A DNA stretch of 64,000 nucleotides from Halomonas sp. GFAJ-1 (GTDB lineage Bacteria > Pseudomonadota > Gammaproteobacteria > Pseudomonadales > Halomonadaceae). The stretch covers positions 2,232,001 through 2,296,000 of the forward strand of contig CP016490.1 in assembly GCA_002966495.1 (NCBI GenBank). Reading direction: 5' to 3'. Each line of letters starts with the position of its first letter. Position 1 is the stretch's first letter. Positions 43,398 through 53,535 of this stretch are shown in pieces. Below the pieces are notes generated by a model. It ran no database searches. It saw only the letters and a program-made list of their open reading frames with translations, and was not told the origin of the DNA. The position numbers and the translations under genes were made by a program.

Positions 43398-45128
43398 ATG
43401 GCATCAGCAACACGCGCAACCCCAGATACGCTACCCGCATGGCAAACGCTTACGCAGCATGCTCAGTCGCTGCAACGCGTTCATTTGAGAAATCTATTTG
43501 GCGACGATGCCAGCCGCTGGACTAACTTTACGCGTCAAGTGGCGGGGCTCACCCTGGACCTTTCCAAGCAGCGCTGGGACGACGACACCCTAGAACACCT
43601 GTTAGCACTTGCCCATGAAGCAGGCGTGCCAGGGGCGATTGATGCCCTGTTGAGCGGTAAGCGGGTAAATGTAAGCGAAAATCGTCCAGCGCTGCACACC
43701 GCTCTTCGGCTACCTGCCGATGCCGTGCTTAATGTGGAAGGCCACAACGTGGTCAGCGACGTGCATGAGAGTCTTGCCCAGATGGAGCGCCTAGTGCAGC
43801 GGCTGCACGCGGGGCAGTGGCGGGGGGCGACCGGCAAACCGATCCGGCATGTGGTGAACCTGGGGGTGGGCGGCTCGGACTTAGGGCCGCTGATGGTCAC
43901 CCACGCCCTGGCGGACTATCGACCGAAGGATATTCACCCGGTAGAGGTACATTTTGCCTCCACTATGGATGGCTCCCAACTGGCGGATTATTTAAGCCGC
44001 TTTAATCCGGAAACGACTATTTTTGTGCTCTCGTCAAAGTCGTTCACCACCATCGATACGCTTTCTAATGCCAACACAGCCCGCGACTGGCTGCTAGGGC
44101 GGCTTTCCAAGCATAGCGATGTGTTGGATGGCGGCCAGCAACCCCGTACCCATGCCAATCCCGTCAGCGCGGAGCTGGTCATTCGCCAGCACTTCATAGG
44201 GGTTTCCGCTAGCCCCGATAAAATGAGCGAGTGGGGAATTGCGTCAGATCATCAGCTGATGTTCTGGGAATGGGTAGGAGGGCGCTACTCGCTATGGGGC
44301 ACCATTGGCTTGCCTATTGCGCTGGTAGTTGGCATGGAGAACTTCCGCGAACTGCTGGCGGGTGCCCATGCGATGGATACTCATTTCCGCAATGCGCCGA
44401 TGGAAGACAATCTGCCGGTGCTGTTGGGCTTGGCAGGTATTTGGAATGTCAATTTTCTAGATATTCGCGCCCATTCGATTCTGCCTTACGATGGACGGTT
44501 GGAGTACTTTGCTGCCTATCTTGAACAGCTGGAGATGGAATCCAACGGCAAGTCAGTCACCAGTCAGGGTAAGGCGGTGAACTACTCAACCTGCCCGGTA
44601 CTATGGGGGCAGCTTGGCCCCAACGCGCAGCACGCGTTTTATCAGTTGCTTCATCAAGGCACTCAGCCGGTGGTGTGTGATTTTATTGCCCCGTTGAAAC
44701 GCTACGATGAGGTAGAAGACCCGGATACCCGCCGCCACTTGAAAGCCCAGCACCGGTTGGCGCTGGCGAACTGCTTCGCCCAGTCCCGGGTACTCATGCT
44801 AGGAGATGACGCCTTGGAAGATGATGGCCCCCGCCCAGAGCACAAGCGCTACCGAGGCAATCAGCCCTCTTCTACCGTGCTGTTGGATAAACTAACGCCA
44901 GCGACCCTGGGTGCGCTGATTGCCCTGTACGAGCACAAAGTATTTGTGCAGGCGGTGATATGGGACATCAATCCATTTGATCAATGGGGCGTAGAACTCG
45001 GCAAGCAAATTGCCACTGATACCCAGGCAATCATCGATGGTGAGGGTGATATATCCCGCATGGATGCCTCTAGCCGTGGGCTAATCGAGGCGTTTTGGGC
45101 AGCGGAGCAGGAGTCAGCGAGCAAGTAA
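43398..45128 (+). CDS. pgi: glucose-6-phosphate isomerase
   Basis: A 576-residue isomerase, about 25 residues longer than E. coli Pgi owing to an insertion near residue 245-265 (DVLDGGQQPRTHANP). Signature blocks VNLGVGGSDLGP, FVLSSKSFTT, GGRYSLWGTIGLPIAL and the active-site VFVQAVIWDINPFDQWGVELGK are present. It interconverts glucose-6-P and fructose-6-P. GGAGAGGG precedes the ATG. A single gene between cmoA (divergent) and parE. Confidence 0.96.
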   Translation: MASATRATPDTLPAWQTLTQHAQSLQRVHLRNLFGDDASRWTNFTRQVAGLTLDLSKQRWDDDTLEHLLALAHEAGVPGAIDALLSGKRVNVSENRPALHTALRLPADAVLNVEGHNVVSDVHESLAQMERLVQRLHAGQWRGATGKPIRHVVNLGVGGSDLGPLMVTHALADYRPKDIHPVEVHFASTMDGSQLADYLSRFNPETTIFVLSSKSFTTIDTLSNANTARDWLLGRLSKHSDVLDGGQQPRTHANPVSAELVIRQHFIGVSASPDKMSEWGIASDHQLMFWEWVGGRYSLWGTIGLPIALVVGMENFRELLAGAHAMDTHFRNAPMEDNLPVLLGLAGIWNVNFLDIRAHSILPYDGRLEYFAAYLEQLEMESNGKSVTSQGKAVNYSTCPVLWGQLGPNAQHAFYQLLHQGTQPVVCDFIAPLKRYDEVEDPDTRRHLKAQHRLALANCFAQSRVLMLGDDALEDDGPRPEHKRYRGNQPSSTVLLDKLTPATLGALIALYEHKVFVQAVIWDINPFDQWGVELGKQIATDTQAIIDGEGDISRMDASSRGLIEAFWAAEQESASK

Positions 45129-45315
45129 TGGCGCTCCGCAACCTCTGACGAGGGGGATGCCCTCTATCACATTGCTTGCGATAAGCATGGCTAGATATAC
45201 AGCTTTTTGCTTTTCCGCTATCCTGTGCCCATTTGTCAGCCGCGCTTGTCACTAGCTGTGCGGCTGGCACGTCTACTTTTCTCAGGAACCGTTATTTTTC
45301 AGGAACTGACGCTAC

Positions 45316-47211
45316 ATGACCCAGTTTGATGCCTCCCAGTACGGCGCGAGCTCTATTGAAGTCCTGTCCGGGCTCGAACCGGTGCGTAAGCGTCCCGGTA
45401 TGTACACCGATACATCGCGGCCCAACCACCTCGCTCAAGAGGTGATCGACAACAGTGTCGATGAGGCGCTCGCCGGTCACGCCACGGCGATTAGCGTGGT
45501 GCTGCATAGCGATGGCGCTATTGAGGTTCAGGACAATGGTCGCGGCATGCCCATCGACCTGCACCCCGAGCACGGCGTGTCGGGCGTTGAGCTGATCTTC
45601 ACCAAGCTGCACTCGGGCGGCAAGTTCTCCTCCACCAGCTACCGCTTTTCAGGGGGCTTGCACGGGGTAGGGGTGTCGGTGGTTAATGCTCTGTCGCGCA
45701 GGCTAGACGTTGAAGTTACGCGTAACGGCACGCGTCACGCCATGGCGTTTGAGTTTGGTGAAAAAGTCGAAGAGCTGCATGAAATTGGTAAAGCTGCCAA
45801 GAAGGCGACCGGTACGTTGGTGCGTTTCTGGCCCGATGAAAGCTACTTCGATAACCCGAAGCTTGCACTCTCCAAGCTAAAACACCTGTTGCGCGCCAAA
45901 GCCGTGCTGTGCCCTGGGCTGTCCGTCACGCTGGTAGAACCCGACGGAACCAAAACCGAGTGGGCCTATGCAGATGGCCTGCGCGACTACCTAGCCGAAG
46001 CCACCGACGGCTACGAGGTATTGCCCAAAGAGCCCTTCATTGGTCACTTTATTGATGATGAGCACGGCGTGGATTGGGCAATTCAGTGGCTACCCGAAGG
46101 CGGTGAGGCGCTGCTGGAGAGCTACGTTAACCTGATCCCGACTCCCCAAGGCGGCACCCATGTCAATGGGTTTCGCTCTGGCCTGTTAGACGCGCTGCGG
46201 GAGTTTTGTGAATACCGTAGCCTGTTGCCTCGGGGCATTAAACTTACCGCCGAAGACCTGTGGGAGCGTGCCTCTTTCGTGCTCTCGGTGAAAATGCTCG
46301 ACCCCCAGTTTGCTGGGCAGACCAAAGAGCGCCTCTCATCTCGTACCATTGCAGGCTTTGTTTCTGGCGTAGTGAAAGACGCCTTCTCACTATGGCTTAA
46401 TCATCATGTTGAGCAGGCTGAACAGCTGGCTGAAATGGTGATCAGCGCCGCACAGCAGCGTCAGAAAAAGTCCAAAAAGGTCGCCCGTAAAAAGGTTACT
46501 TCTGGCCCTGCGCTGCCTGGCAAACTCGCCGACTGCTCCGGCCAAGACCCCGCCCAAAGCGAGCTTTTTTTAGTTGAGGGTGACTCCGCTGGCGGTAGCG
46601 CTAAGCAGGCGCGTAATCGCGAAACCCAAGCGATTCTCCCACTGCGCGGCAAAATTCTGAATACCTGGGAAGTGGAGACCCACGATATTTACGGCTCTCA
46701 GGAGGTGCACGATATCGCCGTGGCGATCGGTGCCGACCCAGGCAGTGCGGATCTGGAGAAGTTGCGCTATCACAAAGTGTGCATTCTCGCGGATGCCGAC
46801 TCCGACGGTCTGCACATTGCAACGCTGTTATGCGCGCTCTTTGTTCGCCACTTCCCGAGTCTAGTTGATGCAGGCCACGTTTATGTAGCGATGCCACCGC
46901 TTTACCGCATCGATTTAGGTAAAGAAGTTCACTACGCCCTGGATGAGAGCGAAAAAGCCGCCATTCTCAAACAGCTGGCCAACAAGCGTGGAACGCCCAA
47001 TGTTCAGCGCTTTAAAGGCTTGGGTGAAATGAGCCCGCTGCAGTTACGTGAAACCACCATGGCCGTGGAAACCCGCCGTTTAGTTCAGCTCACCCTAGAA
47101 GAGGGCGACGGCACCATGGAAATGATGGATATGCTGCTGGCCAAAAAGCGCGCCAGCGACCGCAAAAAATGGCTGGAAGATTACGGCAACCTCGCAGACA
47201 TTGAGGTATAG
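45316..47211 (+). CDS. parE: DNA topoisomerase IV subunit B
   Basis: A 631-residue GHKL/TOPRIM protein. The ATP-lid motifs VRKRPGMYTDTSRPNHL and VIDNSVDEALAGHA and the TOPRIM blocks EGDSAGGSAKQARNRETQ and DADSDGLHIATLL are intact. It powers decatenation with ParC. Length matches E. coli ParE. parC lies 2.2 kb downstream with a chemoreceptor gene in between. Confidence 0.97.
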   Translation: MTQFDASQYGASSIEVLSGLEPVRKRPGMYTDTSRPNHLAQEVIDNSVDEALAGHATAISVVLHSDGAIEVQDNGRGMPIDLHPEHGVSGVELIFTKLHSGGKFSSTSYRFSGGLHGVGVSVVNALSRRLDVEVTRNGTRHAMAFEFGEKVEELHEIGKAAKKATGTLVRFWPDESYFDNPKLALSKLKHLLRAKAVLCPGLSVTLVEPDGTKTEWAYADGLRDYLAEATDGYEVLPKEPFIGHFIDDEHGVDWAIQWLPEGGEALLESYVNLIPTPQGGTHVNGFRSGLLDALREFCEYRSLLPRGIKLTAEDLWERASFVLSVKMLDPQFAGQTKERLSSRTIAGFVSGVVKDAFSLWLNHHVEQAEQLAEMVISAAQQRQKKSKKVARKKVTSGPALPGKLADCSGQDPAQSELFLVEGDSAGGSAKQARNRETQAILPLRGKILNTWEVETHDIYGSQEVHDIAVAIGADPGSADLEKLRYHKVCILADADSDGLHIATLLCALFVRHFPSLVDAGHVYVAMPPLYRIDLGKEVHYALDESEKAAILKQLANKRGTPNVQRFKGLGEMSPLQLRETTMAVETRRLVQLTLEEGDGTMEMMDMLLAKKRASDRKKWLEDYGNLADIEV

Positions 47212-47241
47212 CTCTGTCTTTGTGGTTTTGTAAAGCAACGT

Positions 47242-47268
47242 TAAGGCTTTGGGGTATTAAGCCGATAA
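47242..47268 (+). promoter_or_regulatory. sigma-28 (FliA) type promoter for the chemoreceptor gene
   Basis: TAAGGCTT (47242-47249), 11 bases, then GCCGATAA (47261-47268). The E. coli flagellar consensus is TAAAGTTT-N11-GCCGATAA; the -10 box and spacing match exactly and the -35 box matches at six of eight positions. It ends 63 bases before the start codon. Confidence 0.8.
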
Positions 47269-47331
47269 TAGAATAAGAGAAACTGTCACAAATACGCCTA
47301 ATTACAATATCACTCTAAAAGGGGAACGACA

Positions 47332-49299
47332 TTGTTTAAAACTATCTCTAGGCAGCTAACGTTGGCTGCATTTGCACTTATGCTATTAATGGCGGCAAGT
47401 ATCTACGCCGTAATGGCATGGCGAGGGCAGCCTCTGGTGATTGAGTCCAGCCAGTCGCTGGTAGATCGAACGGGGGGCTCAATTGTTAACGCCCTGAATG
47501 CACAGCTTGCCAGGGTTGAAGGCAATACATCGAGCCTTGCCGCGTTGGCTGAATCACTTCCTCGCGAAGAAGACCTTTATCTGCAAGCCTTCCCTAGGGT
47601 GGTGGATGACAATGGTAATGCTGCCATTGCCGGAGGTGGTATTTGGCCCGAACCAAATGCCTTTGAAGCGGGAACTGAGCGTTACAGTTTCTTTTGGGCG
47701 CGAGATGCCGAAGGTGGCCTTGAGTTTTTGGATGACTACAACGCCCCCGGTGCTGCTCCTTATCAGGATGAAGAGTGGTACAGCAGTGCTCGTGGTGCTG
47801 AGCCAGGGCAGTGTGTTTGGTCAACGGCTTACCGTGACCCTGCGACTGGGGTAGCCATGGTGACCTGTAGCGTTCCTTACTATCTTGATAACGCTTTTGC
47901 TGGCGTGGCCACGATTGATATGCAGCTTGACGGCGTCGCTGATTTTTTAACCGAGAACGGCGGCGCTACCGGCGGCTATGCGTTTGTGCTGGATAGTGCT
48001 GGCAATGTGATTCACTTCCCCGGGGCCAACCTGGCCACGGCGGATATGCAAGGGTTAGCTAACCTGGTGGGTGAGATGCCTTGGTTGCAACCGGTCATTG
48101 ATGGCATCAATGTAGGGCGTGAAGAAATTGAAGTGAAGACCGCGGGTGTATTGGATGAGCCTGCTTCGGTGCGCTTATTTAACATGCAAGATACCGGTTG
48201 GACGCTTGGGTTAATGACACCCCAAGATGAGATCACAGCGCTTGCCCAAACGCTGACGCGGGATTTGTTAGTTGTGATTCTTCCGCTATTAGCACTGTTG
48301 CTGACATTTGGCTGGTTGGGCGGACGAATTCTGTTAAGGCAAATTCGCAGTACTACCTTGCAAATTGATCAGCTGGGACAGAGCGGCTCTAGCCGTGAGC
48401 TGACCATTTATCGGGATGATGAAATCGGTGAGTTGCGCAGCGCAGTCAACCGCTATTCAGATAAATTGCAGCACTTGTTTGGCGAAGTGCGCGGCGTCGC
48501 GGATGCCATCGCCAGCGAATCAACTGAAATAGCCTCGGGCAATACCGAGCTCTCCAGTCGGACTGAGCAGCAGGCAGCTTCACTGCAGGAGACATCCTCT
48601 ACCATGGAAGAAATGGCTGCGACGGTGAAGCGGAATGCCGATAATGCCCAGGAAGCGGATCAGCGCGTAAAAGAGTCAGCGGAAAAAGTGAAGCAGGGCG
48701 GCGAGCAGGTCTCGCGGCTAGCGCAATCCATGGTGGCCATTAACGAAAGCTCTGGAGAAGTCTCCACCATTGTGAATGTAATTGAAAATATCGCTTTCCA
48801 AACCAATATATTAGCGTTGAATGCTTCTGTAGAGGCAGCGCGCGCAGGCGAGCATGGGCGTGGGTTTGCCGTGGTGGCAAGCGAAGTGCGCGAGCTGGCT
48901 TCTAGAAGTGCCGCGTCCGCAAGAAATATTAACGGATTAATTATGAAAACCTCTGAGCAGATTGAGACAGGTAGTAGCTATGCTCGTGAAGCCGAGGCGG
49001 CGATGAAAGAGATCATCCTTTCCATTGAAGAAGTCACTGCACGCATTAGTGAAATCAGCCAAGCCTCTAATGAGCAGACTAATGGTATTGACGAAATCAA
49101 TCGTGCGGTAACTCAAATGGATACGGTTACCCAGCAGAATGCTGGCTTGGTGAGCCAAGCGGCAGGTGCTGCTAATGAGCTGTCGCTTCAAGCCCAGCGC
49201 TTAAAAGGGCTGCTCGACGAGTTCCACGGTAGCTCTCAAGAAGCAACACCAATGGCTACGTTGTCTAACGAGTCAAACGAAAGGTATCAACTAACCTAG
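47332..49299 (+). CDS. methyl-accepting chemotaxis protein with Cache-type sensor
   Basis: A 655-residue chemoreceptor. TTG start with AAGGGGAACGACA upstream. Order: TM1 (about 9-30), periplasmic double-Cache-like domain (about 35-300), TM2 (about 308-330), HAMP, then a signalling hairpin with the tip FQTNILALNASVEAARAGEH. There is no NWETF-type CheR tether at the C-terminus. Ligand unknown. A flagellar-type promoter precedes and a terminator follows, so it is an independent unit placed between parE and parC. Confidence 0.92.
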   Translation: MFKTISRQLTLAAFALMLLMAASIYAVMAWRGQPLVIESSQSLVDRTGGSIVNALNAQLARVEGNTSSLAALAESLPREEDLYLQAFPRVVDDNGNAAIAGGGIWPEPNAFEAGTERYSFFWARDAEGGLEFLDDYNAPGAAPYQDEEWYSSARGAEPGQCVWSTAYRDPATGVAMVTCSVPYYLDNAFAGVATIDMQLDGVADFLTENGGATGGYAFVLDSAGNVIHFPGANLATADMQGLANLVGEMPWLQPVIDGINVGREEIEVKTAGVLDEPASVRLFNMQDTGWTLGLMTPQDEITALAQTLTRDLLVVILPLLALLLTFGWLGGRILLRQIRSTTLQIDQLGQSGSSRELTIYRDDEIGELRSAVNRYSDKLQHLFGEVRGVADAIASESTEIASGNTELSSRTEQQAASLQETSSTMEEMAATVKRNADNAQEADQRVKESAEKVKQGGEQVSRLAQSMVAINESSGEVSTIVNVIENIAFQTNILALNASVEAARAGEHGRGFAVVASEVRELASRSAASARNINGLIMKTSEQIETGSSYAREAEAAMKEIILSIEEVTARISEISQASNEQTNGIDEINRAVTQMDTVTQQNAGLVSQAAGAANELSLQAQRLKGLLDEFHGSSQEATPMATLSNESNERYQLT

Positions 49300-49335
49300 C
49301 GTGCCATGTCAAGTGGCTACGTGCCCGCTTATCAG

Positions 49336-49360
49336 CCGCCCCGCAAGGGGCGGTTTTGTT
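49336..49360 (+). terminator. terminator after the chemoreceptor gene
   Basis: CCGCCCC-GCAA-GGGGCGG followed by TTTTGTT: a 7-bp GC stem, 4-base loop and T-tract, just before parC. Confidence 0.9.
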
Positions 49361-49373
49361 GTCAAGGTAGGAT

Positions 49374-51629
49374 ATGATCGACATGGATATTCAAGTAGCG
49401 GAGGGTGATGTCGAACGACTCTCCCTGCGCGACTACACCGAAAAAGCGTACCTCGACTACTCGATGTACGTCATTTTAGATCGGGCCCTGCCCAACATTG
49501 GCGATGGCATGAAGCCTGTGCAGCGGCGAATTATTTATGCCATGCGCGAGCTAGCGCTGCACGCCAATGCCAAGTACAAAAAATCGGCGCGTACTGTCGG
49601 TGACGTGCTGGGTAAATTTCACCCCCACGGCGACAGCGCTTGTTACGAAGCCATGGTGCTGATGGCGCAGTCGTTTAGCTACCGCTATCCACTTGTAGAT
49701 GGCCAGGGTAACTGGGGTAGCCCGGATGATCCCAAGTCGTTTGCCGCCATGCGCTACACCGAGGCCAAACTTTCCAAGTTTGCTGAAGTACTCCTCAGCG
49801 AACTTGGTCAGGGCACCGTGGAGTGGACGCCTAACTTCGACGGCACCATGCAAGAGCCTGTTGTGTTGCCGGCCCGATTACCCCATGTGTTATTGAATGG
49901 TGGCACCGGCATCGCGGTGGGTATGGCGACGGATATACCGCCCCATAACGTGACGGAAGTTGTCGAAGCGACCTGCCATCTGCTGCGCAACCCCAACGCC
50001 ACGACTGCTGATTTAATGGCGTTCGTCCCTGCGCCGGATTTCCCAACGGATGCAGAAATCATCACCCCGCCTGCGGACTTAAGAAAGCTCTACGAATCCG
50101 GGCGAGGCTCCGTCAAGCTGCGTGCGCGCTATATTCGTGAAGACGCCAACATTGTTATCACGGCGGTGCCGTATCAAGTGAGCGGTGCCAAGGTGTTAGA
50201 GCAAATCGCCGCGCAAATGCAGGCTAAAAAGCTGCCCATGGTGGCTGATCTGCGCGATGAGTCGACCCACGAAGAGCCCACTCGCTTAGTGATTGAACCG
50301 CGCTCTAGTCGCGTTGATGTTGAATCGCTAATGGCGCACCTGTTTGCCACCACGGATTTAGAAAAGAACGTGCGGGTGAACATGAACGTCATCGGCCTGG
50401 ATGGCCGCCCACGGGTCATGCCGCTGCCTGAGATGCTGGGTGAGTGGTTACAGTTTCGCCGCAGCACAGTGCGTCGCCGGTTAGAGCACCGCCTGGGCAA
50501 GGTCGAAGATCGGCTGCATATTCTGGAAGGTCTGCTGATCGCTTATCTAGACCTTGACGAAGTGATCCGTATTATTCGCGAGGAGGACGACCCGAAAGCC
50601 TCGCTGATGGCTGCTTTTAGTCTCTCCGAGCGTCAGGCTGAAGCCATTTTAGAGCTGCGCCTGCGTCACCTTGCCAAGCTCGAAGAGATGAAAATTCGCG
50701 GCGAGCAGGATGAGTTAGAGAAAGAGCGAAAGTATCTACAGGGCCTACTGGGCAGCGAAGCCAAACTCACTACGTTAATCGAGAAAGAGATTCGTGCGGC
50801 GGGCAAAGAGCACGGCGACGACCGTCGTTCACCGCTAGTGGAGCGTGCTGAGTCCAAGGCACTCTCTGAAGTTGAACTCATGGGTGCCGACCCGATTACC
50901 GTTGTGCTCTCGGACAAAGGCTGGATTCGCGCAGCGAAAGGCCACGATATCGACCCCGAGGGGCTCTCCTACAAAGCAGGGGATAGCTTCCACCTGGCGG
51001 CCCGTGGCAAAACTAACCAGCCACTGGTGCTGCTGGATGACACCGGGCGTGCTTATACGCTGTCGGCGCATAACCTGCCCAGCGCAAGGGGCCAGGGCGA
51101 GCCGGTGACAGGCCGTGCCAATGTGGCGGCTGGGGCGAAAATGGCCGGGCTGATGTTCGCACCGCCCGAGCAGCGCTTTGTGCTTGCCACCGATGGTGGC
51201 TATGGGTTTGTGGCACGGCTTGATACGCTCACGGGTAAAAATAAAGCCGGTAAAGCGGTGCTCAGCCTCCCCAAGGGGTGCGGCGTAATGGCACCAATAG
51301 AAGTGCCTGCTGGCAACGAGCTGTGGGTTGCCTCCGTTTCTAACGAAGGTAGGTTGCTGCTGTTCCCACTGGATCAATTGCCCGAGATGTCTAAAGGCAA
51401 GGGTAATAAAATGCTCGATATTCCTGGCCCCCGAGCCGCGCGGCGCGAGGAGTTTGTACGCGATATTGCCGTTGTGGCGGATGATAAAGAGCTGATTATC
51501 CATGCGGGTAAGCGCAAGCTGACGCTAAAAGCCGACGATCTCGCGTATTATCGCGGTGAGCGGGGTAGGCGAGGCAGCAAGCTGCCGCGGGGTTTCCAAA
51601 AAGTAGACCGTTTAGAAGCAGGGGAGTAA
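49374..51629 (+). CDS. parC: DNA topoisomerase IV subunit A
   Basis: A 751-residue type-IIA topoisomerase subunit. The quinolone-determining region reads GKFHPHGDSACYEAM with wild-type Ser and Glu; the catalytic Tyr is in AAMRYTEAKLS. The C-terminal part has the beta-pinwheel repeats. Works with ParE to decatenate chromosomes. The ATG at 49374 has AGG four bases upstream; an ATG at 49383 is an alternative. serB follows after 3 bases. Confidence 0.97.
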   Translation: MIDMDIQVAEGDVERLSLRDYTEKAYLDYSMYVILDRALPNIGDGMKPVQRRIIYAMRELALHANAKYKKSARTVGDVLGKFHPHGDSACYEAMVLMAQSFSYRYPLVDGQGNWGSPDDPKSFAAMRYTEAKLSKFAEVLLSELGQGTVEWTPNFDGTMQEPVVLPARLPHVLLNGGTGIAVGMATDIPPHNVTEVVEATCHLLRNPNATTADLMAFVPAPDFPTDAEIITPPADLRKLYESGRGSVKLRARYIREDANIVITAVPYQVSGAKVLEQIAAQMQAKKLPMVADLRDESTHEEPTRLVIEPRSSRVDVESLMAHLFATTDLEKNVRVNMNVIGLDGRPRVMPLPEMLGEWLQFRRSTVRRRLEHRLGKVEDRLHILEGLLIAYLDLDEVIRIIREEDDPKASLMAAFSLSERQAEAILELRLRHLAKLEEMKIRGEQDELEKERKYLQGLLGSEAKLTTLIEKEIRAAGKEHGDDRRSPLVERAESKALSEVELMGADPITVVLSDKGWIRAAKGHDIDPEGLSYKAGDSFHLAARGKTNQPLVLLDDTGRAYTLSAHNLPSARGQGEPVTGRANVAAGAKMAGLMFAPPEQRFVLATDGGYGFVARLDTLTGKNKAGKAVLSLPKGCGVMAPIEVPAGNELWVASVSNEGRLLLFPLDQLPEMSKGKGNKMLDIPGPRAARREEFVRDIAVVADDKELIIHAGKRKLTLKADDLAYYRGERGRRGSKLPRGFQKVDRLEAGE

Positions 51630-51632
51630 TAG

Positions 51633-52559
51633 ATGACACGCGGTGATGTTCTTTTAACCGTATTAGCGCCGCGGATCACCGCGGACGCCCAGCGGCAAGT
51701 GGCTGAGTTAGTCGAGCAGTTTGGTTTGCAGGCAGGGGCTCCCAAGCAACTGGCAGATGCATCGCTGCCGGGAGAAGCGCATGACTGCGTGGAACAGCAC
51801 CTCTCCGGCGACCGGATAGACACGGAAGCATTGCGCAAAGCCGCCTTATCATTGGGTGAGTCGCTGGGGGTGGATATTGTCATCCAAGAGGATCACCGTG
51901 ATCTGGCTAAACCACGGCTAGTCTGCTTTGACATGGACTCTACCCTGATTAAGGCCGAAGTCATTGATGAGCTAGCGCGCCGCCACGGCGTGGGCGATGA
52001 AGTGGCTGCGGTGACCGAGCGTGCCATGCGTGGCGAGCTGGATTTTCAAGCCAGCTTCCGCGAGCGTATGAGCAAGCTCGAAGGGCTGGACGAGTCCGTA
52101 CTAGCCGGGATCGCTGCTGAGCTGCCGCTGATGGAAGGCGTCGAGCGTTTAATGAAAAACCTCAAGCACTTTGGCTACCGCACGGCGATTCTATCTGGGG
52201 GCTTTACTTACTTTGCCCGCCACCTCCAAGAGAGGCTGGGCTTTGATGAGATTCATGCCAACGAATTGTTGATCGTAAACGGCAAGGTAACCGGCGAAGT
52301 GCAGGAGCCGATTGTCGACGCCGAGCGAAAAGCCCTGCTACTAGAGCAGATCGCTCAGCGGGAAGGCTTTTCACTTGCGCAAACCATTGCCGTGGGCGAT
52401 GGCGCCAATGACCTGAAAATGCTAGCCAAAGCAGGCATGGGAATTGCCTTTCGTGCCAAGCCCGTTGTGCGTGCCCAGGCGCGTCAGGCAATTTCTACCC
52501 TAGGCATTGATGGGGTGCTTTATCTCATGGGCTACCGCGCCAGCGATCTAATCAGCTAA
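51633..52559 (+). CDS. serB: phosphoserine phosphatase
   Basis: A 308-residue HAD phosphatase. Nucleophile motif FDMDSTLIKAEVIDELA, motif II ILSGGFTYFA and motif III GDGANDLKMLAKAG are intact; the first 85 or so residues form the usual N-terminal ACT-like part. It completes serine synthesis by removing phosphate from phosphoserine. GGGGAG precedes the ATG. The 3' end overlaps the convergent lipoprotein gene by 12 bases. Confidence 0.95.
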   Translation: MTRGDVLLTVLAPRITADAQRQVAELVEQFGLQAGAPKQLADASLPGEAHDCVEQHLSGDRIDTEALRKAALSLGESLGVDIVIQEDHRDLAKPRLVCFDMDSTLIKAEVIDELARRHGVGDEVAAVTERAMRGELDFQASFRERMSKLEGLDESVLAGIAAELPLMEGVERLMKNLKHFGYRTAILSGGFTYFARHLQERLGFDEIHANELLIVNGKVTGEVQEPIVDAERKALLLEQIAQREGFSLAQTIAVGDGANDLKMLAKAGMGIAFRAKPVVRAQARQAISTLGIDGVLYLMGYRASDLIS

Positions 52560-53375
52560 GCGAATACCCGCAAAGTCTTTGCGTAGTGCTTCTAGCCTCG
52601 CCGCTTCGGATTCCGTTAGGGGCGGCGAGTTCCAGAGGGAGTTGCCTTCACTATCCCTTACTCCTTCAAGCGTAATCGTTAACATTGCGTCCCGAGGAAT
52701 TTGAGGGTCGCCCCAGGGGCCAAATCGGTTTGGGGCGAGACTCCATTGGCCGGTTTCGCCCGGCGCTAACCCGCCAGAAATAACGTATAAAAACGTCTCG
52801 TCGACCCACGGTGTATCGTGCTCAGGGCTTGATAGCTCGCCTCGCAGCATCAGCTGGGATAGTGTCTGCTCAGTCGCGTTCGCCACTGCTAGTTCAATCA
52901 CAGGCTCCGGGGCGCCGTAGGGACTAGTGCTGAGGTAGTAGTCGGCCTGATCAATGCTCACTTGGGTAAGTTGCTGGCGGTCTTGTTCGGCGTTGGCTTC
53001 TTTTTCTTCCAGGCGGTTAAGCGTTCGTAGTGCTTGATCGCGCTCTCTTGCCCGTCGCTCACGCAGCATTTTGTCGGCGCGCTCAATAATTTCATCGCCC
53101 GTTAAGCCGTGCATGTAAGCATTCGCGGACTCGGCAATTTCAGCGGCGTTCATGCGGTGGGGGTTGAGGATATTGACCCCGCTAAACGACGACATTGCAA
53201 TGATGGTCAGCGCTTGGTCGAACTCGTTGCGTTTATAGGCAGGCAGCGATTCGCGCACTTTATCGACAGAGACAACCGCAGCGGGCATTGAACTTGTGTC
53301 TATTTTGGGGTCTGAACAACCCGCTATCACCAGCATCGTTAGTGATAGGGCAGGTAGCCTAAGTAGGCTCCACAT
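52548..53375 (-). CDS. lipoprotein of unknown function (DUF6694-like N-terminus)
   Basis: A 275-residue protein with signal peptide and lipobox LVIAGC (Cys20). The segment ending GLTGDEIIERAD resembles small lipoproteins such as DUF6694 that carry this motif before a C-terminal extension. A charged coiled-coil stretch (about 105-140) follows, then a beta-rich C-terminal domain (about 150-255). Expected to be anchored in a membrane facing the periplasm. Function unknown. It overlaps the end of serB by 12 bases. Confidence 0.7.
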   Translation of the reverse strand: MWSLLRLPALSLTMLVIAGCSDPKIDTSSMPAAVVSVDKVRESLPAYKRNEFDQALTIIAMSSFSGVNILNPHRMNAAEIAESANAYMHGLTGDEIIERADKMLRERRARERDQALRTLNRLEEKEANAEQDRQQLTQVSIDQADYYLSTSPYGAPEPVIELAVANATEQTLSQLMLRGELSSPEHDTPWVDETFLYVISGGLAPGETGQWSLAPNRFGPWGDPQIPRDAMLTITLEGVRDSEGNSLWNSPPLTESEAARLEALRKDFAGIRLAD

Positions 53376-53535
53376 ATATCCACCTCAAACCAGGCTGTTA
53401 AATCGGGAGGAGCTTACCGGAAAGTGATATCGACCACTAGCGGCTACGCCGAAATCAAAACCTACCAACACCTGTGGAACGGCCAATAGTTTGGTATAAA
53501 GTGTGCCGATTACACCCCTAGAGAACCCCTGCTCC

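Noticed and set aside
50835..51503. 222-codon minus-strand ORF opposite parC
   Set aside because: Antisense shadow of the conserved ParC C-terminal domain in GC-rich DNA.
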